The position numbers and the translations under genes were made by a program. From contig NZ_AYMU01000012.1 in assembly GCF_000633395.1 (NCBI RefSeq), positions 124,001-188,000 on the forward strand: DNA of 64,000 nt, given 5' to 3'. Below are positions 17,241-26,347 of the stretch, in pieces. The notes beneath the pieces were generated by a model. It was given only the letters and a program-made list of their open reading frames with translations, was not told the origin of the DNA and did not search any database. The stretch's first letter is position 1. Each line of letters starts with the position of its first letter. The DNA is from Pseudomonas sp. PH1b (GTDB lineage: Bacteria > Pseudomonadota > Gammaproteobacteria > Pseudomonadales > Pseudomonadaceae).

Positions 17241-19619
17241 TCACTTCCTTAACGTGGCGTTCAACCTTTGTTCGAGCGAGGTGAGGATGTTTTGCGTCGT
17301 GGAGTTCACCTCATCGTCATTAAGAGTGCGCGATGGATGCTGCCAGGTCAAGCCAACGGCCAGGCTTTTTCTATGCGGATCAATGCCTTTACCCTGATAC
17401 ACGTCAAATAGCCTGAGGTCCGTCAGCCATTCACCTGCATTCTCACGGATTACGTCCATTACCGCACTGGCTGCCACGTCACGATCGGCCAGCAGCGCCA
17501 GGTCACGGCGCACTTCCGGGAAACGCGACAGTTCGTGGAACTTCGGCAAACGGCCTTGGGCCACTTCACTCAGGACCAATTCGAACACATAGACCGGACG
17601 ATCCAGGCCGAGGTGCTTGGCCAACTCAGGGTGAATGGCTCCCAGGTAGCCGACTTCACGACCATCACGCTCGATACGTGCAGTCTGGCCAGGGTGCAGG
17701 GCAGGATGCTTGCCCGGAGCAAAGGTAAATGCATCCAGCGCACCCGCAAAGCCCAGTACCGCCTCGACATCTGCCTTGACGTCAAAGAAGTCCACACCAT
17801 CACGGCCCTGTGCCCAGCCTTCTGGCAAGCGGCTGCCACAAACGACACCGGCGAGCATAGGCTGCTGCTTCAGGCCTTCCAACTGACCGACAAAACGCAA
17901 GCCGCTTTCAAACATGCGGACGCGGTCCTGCTGGCGGTTCAGGTTGTGTTGCAGCGACTTGACCAGGCCGGGCCACAACGAGGAACGCATGGCTGCCATG
18001 TCCGCCGAAATCGGATTGGCCAGCAGTAGCGGTTCGACGCCTGGGTTGAACAGCTCAAACAGTTTCGGATCGATGAAGCTATAGGTGATCGCTTCCTGAT
18101 AACCACGTGCCACCAGCAAACGGCGCAATGCTGGCAGGTCACCTTGGGCTTCCGCCTTGGCCTGAGGAGCAAGGCGCGCCTGCGGGTAACGAACCGGCAA
18201 GCGGTTGTAGCCGTAAAGACGTGCCAGCTCTTCGATCAAGTCGACCTCAAGGCTGATATCGAAACGATGACTTGGCACCTCGACACGCCATTGCCCCGCC
18301 CCATCAGCGGTCACGGTCAGGCCCAGACCGGTGAGCAGACGCTCCACCTCGGGACCGTCGAGTTCCATGCCCAGCATCTGAGTAATACGCTCGGCGCGCA
18401 AAGTCACGGGCGCTACGGATGGCAGGTACTGTTCGCTGACGGTCTCGATAATCGGACCGGCATCGCCTCCTGTGATTTCCAGCAGCAGCCCCGTAGCACG
18501 CTCCATGGCCTCACGGGCCAGTTGCCAGTCCACACCACGCTCATAGCGATGGGAGGCATCGGTGTGCAGGCCGTAGGAGCGGGCCTTGCCGGCAACCGCG
18601 ATCTGGTCGAAGAAAGCGCTTTCCAGGAACAGGTCACGGGTCGTTGCAGTAACGCCGCTGTGCTCTCCCCCCATCACGCCGGCAATTGCCAGGGCCCGGG
18701 TGTGGTCAGCAATCACCAGGGTATCGCTGCGCAGCGCGACTTCCTGACCGTCCAGCAGTACCAGCTTCTCGCCCTCTTCCGCCATCCGAACTCGGATGCC
18801 ACCGTTGATCTCGGCGAGATCGAAAGCGTGCAGCGGCTGACCCAGTTCAAGCATCACGTAGTTGGTGATATCCACTGCTGCATCGATGCTGCGTACATCG
18901 GCACGGCGCAAGCGCTCGACCATCCACAGCGGAGTCGGCTTGGACAGGTCGACATTACGAATCACTCGGCCCAGATAACGCGGGCAAGCTGCAGGTGCCA
19001 ATACTTCTACAGGGCGCACTTCATCATGCACCGCCGGGACCGCTTGCACTTTCGGACGCCGCACTTCAGCCCCGTAGAGGGCTCCGACTTCACGGGCCAG
19101 GCCAGCCAACGACAGGCAGTCACCGCGGTTCGGAGTCAGGTCGACCTCAATGCTGGCATCTTCCAGATTCAGGTAGACACGAACGTCCTCCCCTACTGGC
19201 GCATCAACCGGCAGTTCCATCAGGCCGTCATTGCCTTCACCAATCTGCAGCTCCGCCTGGGAGCACAGCATGCCGTTGGACTCAATGCCACGCAGCTTGG
19301 CCTTCTTGATCTTGAAGTCACCCGGCAGCTCGGCACCGATCATCGCAAACGGGGTCTTCAGGCCAGGGCGCACATTGGGCGCGCCACAAACAACCTGGAA
19401 AGTTTCCACGCCATTACTGACCTGGCAAACCCGAAGTTTGTCGGCATCCGGGTGCTGCTCGGTGCTCAGCACCTCGCCCACCACTACACCACTGAAATCA
19501 CCGGCGGCTGGTGTAACGCTGTCAACCTCAAGACCGGCCATCGACAGACGAGCTACCAGCTCATCGCGACTTACCTGCGGGCTAACCCAGCCGCGCAGCC
19601 ATTGTTCACTGAATTTCAT
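17241..19619 (-). CDS. pheT: Phenylalanyl-tRNA synthetase beta subunit
   Basis: A 792-residue beta chain of the alpha2-beta2 phenylalanyl-tRNA synthetase, which charges tRNA-Phe in the cytoplasm. It has an N-terminal EMAP/OB tRNA-binding domain (GVVVGEVLSTEQHPDADKL from about residue 43), B3/B4 editing domains in the middle, the B5 domain, and a C-terminal anticodon-binding FDX-ACB domain (FPEVRRDLALLAD onward). Length is normal. It lies 35 bases after pheS and just ahead of ihfA in the same operon. Confidence 0.98.
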   Translation of the reverse strand: MKFSEQWLRGWVSPQVSRDELVARLSMAGLEVDSVTPAAGDFSGVVVGEVLSTEQHPDADKLRVCQVSNGVETFQVVCGAPNVRPGLKTPFAMIGAELPGDFKIKKAKLRGIESNGMLCSQAELQIGEGNDGLMELPVDAPVGEDVRVYLNLEDASIEVDLTPNRGDCLSLAGLAREVGALYGAEVRRPKVQAVPAVHDEVRPVEVLAPAACPRYLGRVIRNVDLSKPTPLWMVERLRRADVRSIDAAVDITNYVMLELGQPLHAFDLAEINGGIRVRMAEEGEKLVLLDGQEVALRSDTLVIADHTRALAIAGVMGGEHSGVTATTRDLFLESAFFDQIAVAGKARSYGLHTDASHRYERGVDWQLAREAMERATGLLLEITGGDAGPIIETVSEQYLPSVAPVTLRAERITQMLGMELDGPEVERLLTGLGLTVTADGAGQWRVEVPSHRFDISLEVDLIEELARLYGYNRLPVRYPQARLAPQAKAEAQGDLPALRRLLVARGYQEAITYSFIDPKLFELFNPGVEPLLLANPISADMAAMRSSLWPGLVKSLQHNLNRQQDRVRMFESGLRFVGQLEGLKQQPMLAGVVCGSRLPEGWAQGRDGVDFFDVKADVEAVLGFAGALDAFTFAPGKHPALHPGQTARIERDGREVGYLGAIHPELAKHLGLDRPVYVFELVLSEVAQGRLPKFHELSRFPEVRRDLALLADRDVAASAVMDVIRENAGEWLTDLRLFDVYQGKGIDPHRKSLAVGLTWQHPSRTLNDDEVNSTTQNILTSLEQRLNATLRK

Positions 19620-19654
19620 CCTGCTCTCCTAATAGATTCGTTACGGACGCGCGA

Positions 19655-20671
19655 CTAGCGAAATTGCGCGAGGAACCGCAAGTCGTTGTCGAAGAACAGG
19701 CGCAAGTCATTCACACCGTAACGCAGCATGGCCAGACGCTCGGCGCCCATGCCGAAGGCAAAGCCCTGGAATTCTTCCGGATCGATCCCGGACATACGCA
19801 GCACGTTCGGGTGAACCATGCCGCAACCCATGACTTCCAGCCAGCCGGTTTGTTTGCAGACACGGCAGCCTTTACCGCTGCACATCACGCATTCCATGTC
19901 GACTTCAGCGGATGGCTCGGTGAACGGGAAGTACGAAGGGCGGAAACGCACGGCCAGTTCTTTTTCAAAGAACACCCGCAGGAATTCCTCGATGGTGCCT
20001 TTCAGGTCGGCGAAGTTGATGTCGCGATCAACCAGCAGGCCTTCGACCTGGTGGAACATCGGCGAGTGGGTGATATCCGAGTCGCTACGATACACACGGC
20101 CTGGGCAAACGATGCGGATCGGCGGCTGCTGCGACTCCATGGTGCGAACCTGTACCGGGGAGGTATGGGTGCGCAACAGCATGTTCGCATTGAAATAGAA
20201 GGTGTCATGCATCGACCGGGCCGGGTGATGGCCAGGGATGTTGAGCGCCTCGAAGTTGTGATAGTCGTCTTCAACCTCAGGGCCTTCGGCAATGCCGTAG
20301 CCGATACGGGTGAAGAACTGCTCGATACGTTCCAGGGTCCGCGTAATCGGGTGCAGACCGCCAGAGGTCTGGCCACGGCCCGGCAGGGTCACGTCAATGC
20401 ATTCAGCGGCGAGCTTGGCGCTGAGTTCCGCCTCCTCGAAAGCCGCTTTACGGGCATTGAGAACCTCTGTCACACGCTCCTTGGCCACGTTGATCAGCGC
20501 ACCGACTTGCGGACGCTCTTCGGCTGGCAGGTTGCCCAGGGTCTTCATCACCTGAGTCAGCTCGCCCTTCTTGCCAAGGAAGTGAACCCGGATCTGCTCC
20601 AGGGCATTGATGTCTTCAGCGTGTTGCACGGCCTCAAGTGCTTGAGAAACCAGCGCATCCAGGTTTTCCAT
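19655..20671 (-). CDS. pheS: Phenylalanyl-tRNA synthetase alpha subunit
   Basis: A 338-residue catalytic subunit with an N-terminal coiled coil and a class II aminoacyl-tRNA synthetase core. Motif 2 is near RIVCPGRVYRSDSDITHSP and motif 3 near GFAFGMGAERLAMLRYGV. It activates Phe and transfers it to tRNA-Phe with PheT. It is preceded by a strong hairpin at 20691-20724 that separates it from rplT and may tune its expression. CTGGAG lies upstream of the ATG. Confidence 0.98.
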   Translation of the reverse strand: MENLDALVSQALEAVQHAEDINALEQIRVHFLGKKGELTQVMKTLGNLPAEERPQVGALINVAKERVTEVLNARKAAFEEAELSAKLAAECIDVTLPGRGQTSGGLHPITRTLERIEQFFTRIGYGIAEGPEVEDDYHNFEALNIPGHHPARSMHDTFYFNANMLLRTHTSPVQVRTMESQQPPIRIVCPGRVYRSDSDITHSPMFHQVEGLLVDRDINFADLKGTIEEFLRVFFEKELAVRFRPSYFPFTEPSAEVDMECVMCSGKGCRVCKQTGWLEVMGCGMVHPNVLRMSGIDPEEFQGFAFGMGAERLAMLRYGVNDLRLFFDNDLRFLAQFR

Positions 20672-20690
20672 GTACAGACTCCAGATACAA

Positions 20691-20724
20691 AATAGGGGAA
20701 GAGCTTGAAGGCTCTTCCCCTATT
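20691..20724 (-). terminator. Strong hairpin between rplT and pheS (possible attenuator)
   Basis: A perfect 14-bp stem (AATAGGGGAAGAGC / GCTCTTCCCCTATT with a 6-nt loop) followed on the minus strand by TTGTAT. It sits between rplT and pheS, where enteric bacteria have the pheST attenuator. A frame running over it from a GTG at 20739 reads FKLFPYF, with three Phe in seven codons, but has no stop before pheS. Confidence 0.6.
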
Positions 20725-20780
20725 TATGACGTTTAACACCAGAGCCCACGGAAGTGAGCCCGGATGACTGTCGGGGGTAC

Positions 20781-21137
20781 TTAAGCCAAGGTGGCTTTAG
20801 CTTTCTCGACAATCGCAGCAAACGCCGCTTTTTCGTTCACTGCCAGATCAGCCAGAACCTTACGGTCGATCTCGATGGACGCTTTTTTCAGGCCAGCGAT
20901 CAGACGGCTGTAAGACAGACCGTTGATACGAGCACCAGCATTGATACGAGCGATCCACAGAGCGCGGAACTGACGCTTTTTCTGACGACGGTCACGGTAG
21001 GCGTATTGGCCTGCCTTGATTACCGCTTGCTTGGCAACACGGAATACGCGCGAGCGTGCACCGTAGTAGCCTTTAGCAAGTTTCAGAATTTTTTTGTGAC
21101 GCTTACGGGCAATGACGCCACGCTTTACACGAGCCAT
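20781..21137 (-). CDS. rplT: 50S ribosomal protein L20
   Basis: A 118-residue, strongly basic ribosomal protein that binds 23S rRNA early in large-subunit assembly. It starts MARVKRGVIARKRHKKILK and ends KAKATLA, the normal length and sequence pattern. It lies about 30 bases after rpmI. In E. coli L20 also represses translation of rpmI-rplT by binding the message; whether the same operator exists here was not assessed. Confidence 0.99.
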   Translation of the reverse strand: MARVKRGVIARKRHKKILKLAKGYYGARSRVFRVAKQAVIKAGQYAYRDRRQKKRQFRALWIARINAGARINGLSYSRLIAGLKKASIEIDRKVLADLAVNEKAAFAAIVEKAKATLA

Positions 21138-21167
21138 GAGTTACTTCCTCTATTCTTGATCCAAAAA

Positions 21168-21362
21168 TTAACGAAGGCGCAGCATGCGCTCGACTTTTGC
21201 CACGTCAGACGGATGCAGCAAGCTGCTACCGCGCAGTTGACGCTTACGCTTGGTCGACATTTTGGTCAGGATGTGGCTCTTGAAAGCGTGCTTGTGCTTG
21301 ATACCGTTAGCAGTTTTCAGAAACCGCTTAGCAGCACCACTTTTGGTTTTCATCTTTGGCAT
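21168..21362 (-). CDS. rpmI: 50S ribosomal protein L35
   Basis: A 64-residue basic protein of the large ribosomal subunit, starting MPKMKTKSGAAKRFLKTANG and ending LRLR, standard for the family. It lies between infC (60 bases upstream) and rplT in the conserved initiation-factor/ribosomal operon. Confidence 0.99.
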   Translation of the reverse strand: MPKMKTKSGAAKRFLKTANGIKHKHAFKSHILTKMSTKRKRQLRGSSLLHPSDVAKVERMLRLR

Positions 21363-21422
21363 GTTCGGATACTCCGCATTCAGTTGATAAACATAATCAG
21401 AAGGCCTGCCGTGCCCTATTGA

Positions 21423-21974
21423 TTACTTCTTCTTTTTCGGGGCGATGACCATGATCAGCTGGCGTCCTTCCATCTTAGGATGCTGTTCGACCGAACCGTA
21501 CTCTTGCAGGTCAGCTTCAACCCGCTTGAGGAGTTCCATCCCCAGCTCCTGGTGGGCCATCTCACGGCCGCGGAATCGCAAGGATACCTTGGCCCTGTCC
21601 CCATCACTCAGGAAACGTACCAGGTTGCGCAGTTTTACCTGGTAATCCCCTTCCTCCGTCCCTGGACGAAACTTGATTTCTTTAACCTGAATCTGCTTCT
21701 GGTTCTTCTTCGCCGCAGCAATCTGCTTCTTCTTCTCGAAGATCGACTTGCCGTAATCCATCACCCGGCAAACCGGCGGGACTGCGTCGGCGGAGATTTC
21801 CACCAGATCCAGCTTGGCTTCTTCAGCTATACGAAGCGCTTCATCAATCGAGACGATGCCAATCTGCTCGCCGTCAGCGCCAATTAACCGAACCTCGCGT
21901 GCCGAGATATTCTCGTTGATCGGGGCTTTCGGTGCAGCTCGTTTATCTTGTCTCATATCACGCTTAATAATAAT
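21423..21974 (-). CDS. infC: Translation initiation factor IF-3, ATT start
   Basis: IF-3 binds the 30S subunit, prevents premature joining of the 50S and checks the start codon. The protein has both domains joined by a Lys-rich linker ([15 protein letters not shown]) and a C-terminus ending PKKKK. An ATG at 21956 would give 177 residues, but homologues start six residues earlier. Three consecutive ATT codons (21966-21974) follow GGAG, and I choose the first, giving 183 residues. It overlaps the thrS stop by one base. The rare ATT start is the known basis of IF-3 autoregulation: excess IF-3 rejects its own start codon. Confidence 0.95.
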
Positions 21975-23896
21975 TACTCCGAATCTTGGCGACCACGCCG
22001 GGAAACCGCTTGTGCGAGGAACGCCGAGAATTGGTCCACAGGCATCGAGCCCAGGTCTTCACCTTCACGGGTGCGCACAGCGACAGTCTGCATCTCGACC
22101 TCCCGATCTCCAATAACCAAGAGATAGGGAACCTTGAGCAAAGTATGCTCGCGGATTTTAAAGCCGATCTTTTCATTTCTCAAGTCGGACTTGGCACGAA
22201 ATCCGCTTTGATTGAGTGTTTTTTCCACTTCAAGGGCAAAGTCTGCCTGTTTATCAGTGATATTCATCACCACAGCCTGGGTCGGAGCCAGCCACGCAGG
22301 GAACGCGCCCTCGTAATGCTCGATCAGAATCCCGACAAAACGCTCGAAGGAACCGAGGATCGCCCGGTGCAGCATCACCGGATGCTTGCGGCTGTTGTCT
22401 TCGGATACGTATTCGGCACCCAGACGAATCGGCAGGTTGAAGTCCAGCTGCAAGGTACCGCATTGCCAAACGCGGCCCAGGCAATCCTTCAGCGAGAATT
22501 CAATCTTCGGACCATAGAACGCGCCCTCACCCGGCTGCAGATCATACGGCAACCCTGCGCTGTCCAGAGCGGCAGCCAGCGCACTTTCCGCGCGATCCCA
22601 CAGCTCATCGGAACCCACGCGCTTTTCAGGGCGAGTGGACAGCTTCATTTCGATGTCCTTGAAGCCGAAGTCGGCATAGACATCCATGGTCAGCTTGATG
22701 AACGCAGCGGACTCGGCCTGCATCTGGTCTTCAGTACAGAAGATGTGAGCATCGTCCTGAGTGAAGCCACGCACGCGCATGATGCCGTGCAGCGCGCCGG
22801 ACGGCTCGTTACGGTGGCAAGCACCGAACTCGGCCAGACGCATCGGCAGCTCGCGGTAGCTCTTCAAGCCCTGATTGAACACTTGCACGTGGCACGGGCA
22901 GTTCATCGGCTTGATCGCGTAATCGCGGCTTTCCGACTCAGTGGTGAACATGTTCTCGGCATAGTTGGCCCAATGCCCGGATTTCTCCCAGAGACTGCGA
23001 TCGACCACTTGCGGCGTCTTGATCTCCAGGTAACCGTTTTCACGCTGCACCTTGCGCATGTACTGCTCGAGCACCTGGTACAGGGTCCAGCCATTCGGGT
23101 GCCAGAACACCATGCCCGGTGCTTCTTCCTGGGTATGGAACAGGCCCAGGCGCTTGCCGATCTTGCGATGGTCGCGCTTTTCAGCTTCTTCGATACGCTG
23201 GATATAGGCAGCGAGCTGCTTCTTATCCGCCCAGGCAGTACCGTAGATCCGCTGCAACTGCTCGTTCTTGGCATCACCGCGCCAGTAGGCGCCGGACAAC
23301 TTGGTCAGCTTGAAGGACTTCAGGAAACGTGTGTTCGGCACGTGCGGACCGCGGCACATGTCGACATATTCTTCGTGGTAGTAAAGGCCCATGGCCTGCT
23401 CGTTCGGCATGTCTTCGACCAAACGCAGCTTGTAGTCCTCACCACGAGCCTTGAACACTTCGATCACTTCGGCGCGCGGCGTGACCTTCTTGATCACGTC
23501 GTAATCTTTCTCGATCAGCTGTTGCATGCGCTGCTCGATGGCGGCCATGTCTTCAGGCGTGAAAGGACGCTCGTAGGCGATGTCGTAATAGAAGCCTTCA
23601 TCGATGACCGGGCCGATGACCATCCGGGCCGTCGGATACAGCTGCTTGACCGCATGCCCCACCAAGTGAGCGCATGAGTGGCGAATGATTTCCAGCCCCT
23701 CCTGGTCTTTTGGCGTGATGATTTGCAAGGTCGCATCGCCGTCGATCACATCGCAGGCGTCGACCAGCTTGCCATTGACCTTGCCGGCCAGAGTGGCCTT
23801 GGCCAGGCCGGCACCAATGGATGCAGCGACCTCTGCGACTGAAACCGCATGGTCGAATGAACGTTGACTGCCGTCGGGAAGAGTAATGGTGGGCAT
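21974..23896 (-). CDS. thrS: Threonyl-tRNA synthetase
   Basis: A 640-residue class II synthetase. It has an N-terminal TGS domain ([19 protein letters not shown]), an editing domain with zinc-type motif [10 protein letters not shown], a catalytic core with the Zn-ligand Cys in [10 protein letters not shown] and motif 2 around [21 protein letters not shown], and a C-terminal anticodon-binding domain. It charges tRNA-Thr and hydrolyses mis-charged Ser. The start at 23896 gives the usual MPTI N-terminus with AGGAGG upstream; an in-frame TTG extension to 23929 is not conserved-looking. First gene of the block. Confidence 0.98.
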
Positions 23897-24282
23897 GGCG
23901 CCTCCTCTCCTAGTGGTGACCCCTACCAAAGGTCACGTGGGTTGGGATGAGCCAGTACGCGATTCAGTCCGGCCGTTCTATTCAGAACGCCTGCCTCACA
24001 GTGGCAAGAGCCTTACGGCCAACCGGGAAACCGAACCAGAGTGACTGGGGTTCACATCAAGAATTAATGAGGCATCGACCGCGTGGACAGAAAAACGCCC
24101 AGTGCTTGAAAACACCCAAGCCGGGCATGCTAGCACAGATAAATCGCAATCCGCGCGCAAGGCCTTTAGCTATGAGGAGCTTTCCGGTCTTTTAATGAAG
24201 AAAATGAACTTGGGATGTACGCCGGGCCTCAAATACCCGGAGAATCGTCGTCCTTGCTATCGACTTCAGGAGAACCCGACTC
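23897..24282. other. Intergenic region between thrS and a divergent secreted-protein gene
   Basis: About 386 bases holding the divergent promoters of thrS and the gene at 24283. No RNA gene or convincing ORF is seen; two overlapping plus-strand frames (23947-24195 and 24102-24470) lack ribosome-binding sites. I did not recognise a T-box or other riboswitch. Confidence 0.4.
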
Positions 24283-24582
24283 ATGCGTCTGATCAAATCC
24301 CTTGCCCTTGCTGCACCACTCGCCCTACTGCTGCCCTTGAGCGCACACGCCGCCTGGCCAGCAGGAGCACGTGCCGACTATATGAAGGACTGCACCGCCG
24401 CTGCCAGCCAGAGCATCGACGCCAAAAGCGCCGAGAAACATTGCGCCTGCGGTGCAGAGAAACTGAATGAGAAATTCACCACCGAGGAAATCAAGGAACT
24501 GATGAGCAAGAGCAAGCAGCCGAGTGCAGAATTGAGAACCCGAGCACTGGATGCCATCGCAGCTTGCCGGGTAACCAAATAA
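24283..24582 (+). CDS. Small exported protein with three cysteines
   Basis: A 99-residue protein with a Sec signal peptide (MRLIKSLALAAPLALLLPLS, cleavage after AHA near residue 23). The mature domain is helical with CxC (HCACGAEKL) and two further Cys residues, resembling small periplasmic helical proteins of pseudomonads, but I cannot assign a family or function. CAGGAG lies just upstream of the ATG. It is probably a single-gene unit. Confidence 0.7.
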   Translation: MRLIKSLALAAPLALLLPLSAHAAWPAGARADYMKDCTAAASQSIDAKSAEKHCACGAEKLNEKFTTEEIKELMSKSKQPSAELRTRALDAIAACRVTK

Positions 24583-24874
24583 CCCGCCAATGCTCGAAAC
24601 GGGCTGCGCCGAGGCTTGCCAGAGAGCCTGAAACGCGGTCTTTTTCACAATTTACGCAGCTTTTACGGGTTTTTTTATCTCCGCTTATTTTCGGCGAAAC
24701 CCTTTTAAACCGGGGCCTTCAGCCAACCTAAGCGGCAAAACACAAGGATACACCGAGCAAACAGCTTCCAGAGGGGGCTCCCAAGCCGAACATTTCGACT
24801 ATGATAGCTCGGTGTGCCCAGTTGGCCTGAGCAGCACAGCACTACTGAAAATATATGTTTCTTGGAGATACACC

Positions 24875-25087
24875 ATGTCTAATCGCCAAACCGGCACCGT
24901 AAAATGGTTCAACGATGAAAAAGGCTTCGGCTTCATCACTCCTCAAGGTGGCGGTGACGACCTGTTCGTACACTTCAAAGCTATTGAAAGCGACGGTTTC
25001 AAAAGCCTGAAAGAAGGCCAGACCGTTTCCTTCGTGGCTGAGAAAGGCCAAAAGGGTATGCAAGCTGCACAAGTTCGCCCTGAGTAA
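24875..25087 (+). CDS. Cold-shock protein (CspA family)
   Basis: A 70-residue single OB-fold RNA/DNA chaperone. It shows RNP1 (KGFGFITP) and RNP2 (DLFVHFKAI), and begins MSNRQTGTVKWFNDEKGFGF. Such proteins melt RNA secondary structure and are often induced by cold or in stationary phase. The ATG at 24875 has TTGGAGA upstream. The preceding roughly 290 bases contain no gene and may form the long structured leader typical of csp genes. A textbook terminator follows immediately. Confidence 0.97.
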   Translation: MSNRQTGTVKWFNDEKGFGFITPQGGGDDLFVHFKAIESDGFKSLKEGQTVSFVAEKGQKGMQAAQVRPE

Positions 25088-25102
25088 TTTCTCAGCGAGC
25101 TA

Positions 25103-25133
25103 AAAAAACCCCGTCCATGTGACGGGGTTTTTT
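25103..25133 (+). terminator. Rho-independent terminator of the cold-shock gene
   Basis: AAAAAACCCCGTC / GACGGGGTTTTTT with loop CATGT. The A- and T-runs on both sides would allow it to work in both directions, also ending the minus-strand gene at 25159. Confidence 0.95.
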
Positions 25134-25158
25134 ATGGACGACTGAAAAGCCTCAGCCT

Positions 25159-25470
25159 TCAACCACAATTGACCCGGGTTATCACCAGAGCGTCGTCAGT
25201 GTTGAGGTTCAGGCGATCAGAACGGTATTCCAAGGTGATCATGTCGTTGGGCTTGAGGAACCTTGCATACTGCGCTCCAGCGCGAGTACGGGCCTGCTCG
25301 AGGAGCTCGGGAGAGGCCTTCTTGCCAATAGCGAATTCAGCGGCTGTTGCTTCACAACGCGTGTGCCCGGACTCCGAGGCCACAGGTGCCTTTGTCGACC
25401 CGTCGGTGCTGCACCCACTGAGGACAACGGCGGCCAACAAGGTTCCGAATGAAGCGAGCTTCCAAGGCAT
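25159..25470 (-). CDS. I78-family peptidase-inhibitor lipoprotein
   Basis: A 103-residue lipoprotein with lipobox LSGC (Cys about residue 20). The mature domain matches the potato-inhibitor-like I78 pattern: a conserved C-terminal block DRLNLNTDDALVITRVNCG preceded by YRSDR. These proteins are thought to inhibit serine proteases in the periplasm; activity here is inference. GGAGG sits upstream of the ATG. It is convergent with the cold-shock gene and shares its terminator. Confidence 0.8.
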   Translation of the reverse strand: MPWKLASFGTLLAAVVLSGCSTDGSTKAPVASESGHTRCEATAAEFAIGKKASPELLEQARTRAGAQYARFLKPNDMITLEYRSDRLNLNTDDALVITRVNCG

Positions 25471-25632
25471 GAAGCCTCCTTTTCAAAATTAAGCAGAGAT
25501 CGTGCGACAACCGATTCGGCCTTTGGTTTCAAAACAAAATGGCCATTTGCCCTATCGCTTGGGCAGCGGGCAAGTCTGCCTCAGCTGCCGCCATACTTTC
25601 AGGGGACAATCGTCACTGAATATGAACAGCAC

Positions 25633-25956
25633 TCAATAGATATCGATGTAATCGAACGCAGGCTTCGGCCAGTTCTGCTTGAGCGCGTTGAAGATCTGCA
25701 TCACCCAGACCTCATCATTGGCCGCCACATTGCCCACATAACCGGATCCGGCGGCCCAGGTTTCCAGCCGAAACAGCAGCCCCTCGATCTCGACCCCACC
25801 CACCACTCCCGAAGAAATGTAGGCAATCCCGCTTTTGGTCACCCGCAATTGGGTATGCGCGTTATCACTGGCCGAAGCCAGTAGCTGGCGCACCGCCTCC
25901 AGGGTCAGGGCATCGGGCTGGTTCAAATCGATTTGCACACCGGCTTCCTTGATCAC
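25633..25956 (-). CDS. Hypothetical protein
   Basis: A 107-residue soluble protein of mixed alpha/beta composition, beginning MIKEAGVQIDLNQPDALTLE and ending KPAFDYIDIY. It has no signal peptide or membrane segment, and I do not recognise the family. The composition and length look like a real gene. It is divergent from the short gene at 26102 and followed by about 160 bases of spacer. Confidence 0.65.
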   Translation of the reverse strand: MIKEAGVQIDLNQPDALTLEAVRQLLASASDNAHTQLRVTKSGIAYISSGVVGGVEIEGLLFRLETWAAGSGYVGNVAANDEVWVMQIFNALKQNWPKPAFDYIDIY

Positions 25957-26101
25957 AGGAAAAATGCAAGTGTCGCATAGCCCCGAGCCTGATGCCTAAG
26001 TCGGAGTGCCAAACGCCCGGCAACATGGTTAACTCTGCGCGGTAGCAAGCATCGCCCAGGATTTCCCTGACGCCCGCCTTATCCGAATTCGTGAGACTGT
26101 C

Positions 26102-26314
26102 ATGGCCACCGTGAGTATCGACGCCGACATCAAAGCCAAATGGCCCCAGGGCCAGTGCTCCTACAGCCCGGGGAGCGCAGAGGAGTTGGCGATCATTGGC
26201 ATAGACCTGCTGGTCAAGGAACTGGGGACTCAGTCGGCCCTGGCGTTTATCGAGCAGGTATTCGAGAAATACCCCGCCGATCACCTGGGCGCACAAGCCC
26301 CGGAACGGGAATAG
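26102..26314 (+). CDS. Small hypothetical protein
   Basis: A 70-residue protein beginning MATVSIDADIKAKWPQGQCS, with a helical C-terminal half (ELAIIGIDLLVKELGTQSAL, then IEQVFEKYPADHL). It has no signal peptide or recognised domain. The ribosome-binding site is poor, but the amino-acid composition is protein-like and a 10-bp hairpin follows at once. Function unknown. Confidence 0.55.
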   Translation: MATVSIDADIKAKWPQGQCSYSPGSAEELAIIGIDLLVKELGTQSALAFIEQVFEKYPADHLGAQAPERE

Positions 26315-26316
26315 AA

Positions 26317-26340
26317 CCCCGCAGGCAGGCGCCTGCGGGG
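26317..26340. terminator. Hairpin between convergent genes
   Basis: A 10-bp perfect stem (CCCCGCAGGC / GCCTGCGGGG, loop AGGC) between the gene at 26102 and the end of the ribose operon. No strong T-run; terminator role inferred from placement. Confidence 0.6.
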
Positions 26341-26347
26341 GCACTGT

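Noticed and set aside
21986..23677. A 563-codon plus-strand frame opposite thrS
   Set aside because: Shadow frame; thrS accounts for the region with all class II motifs.
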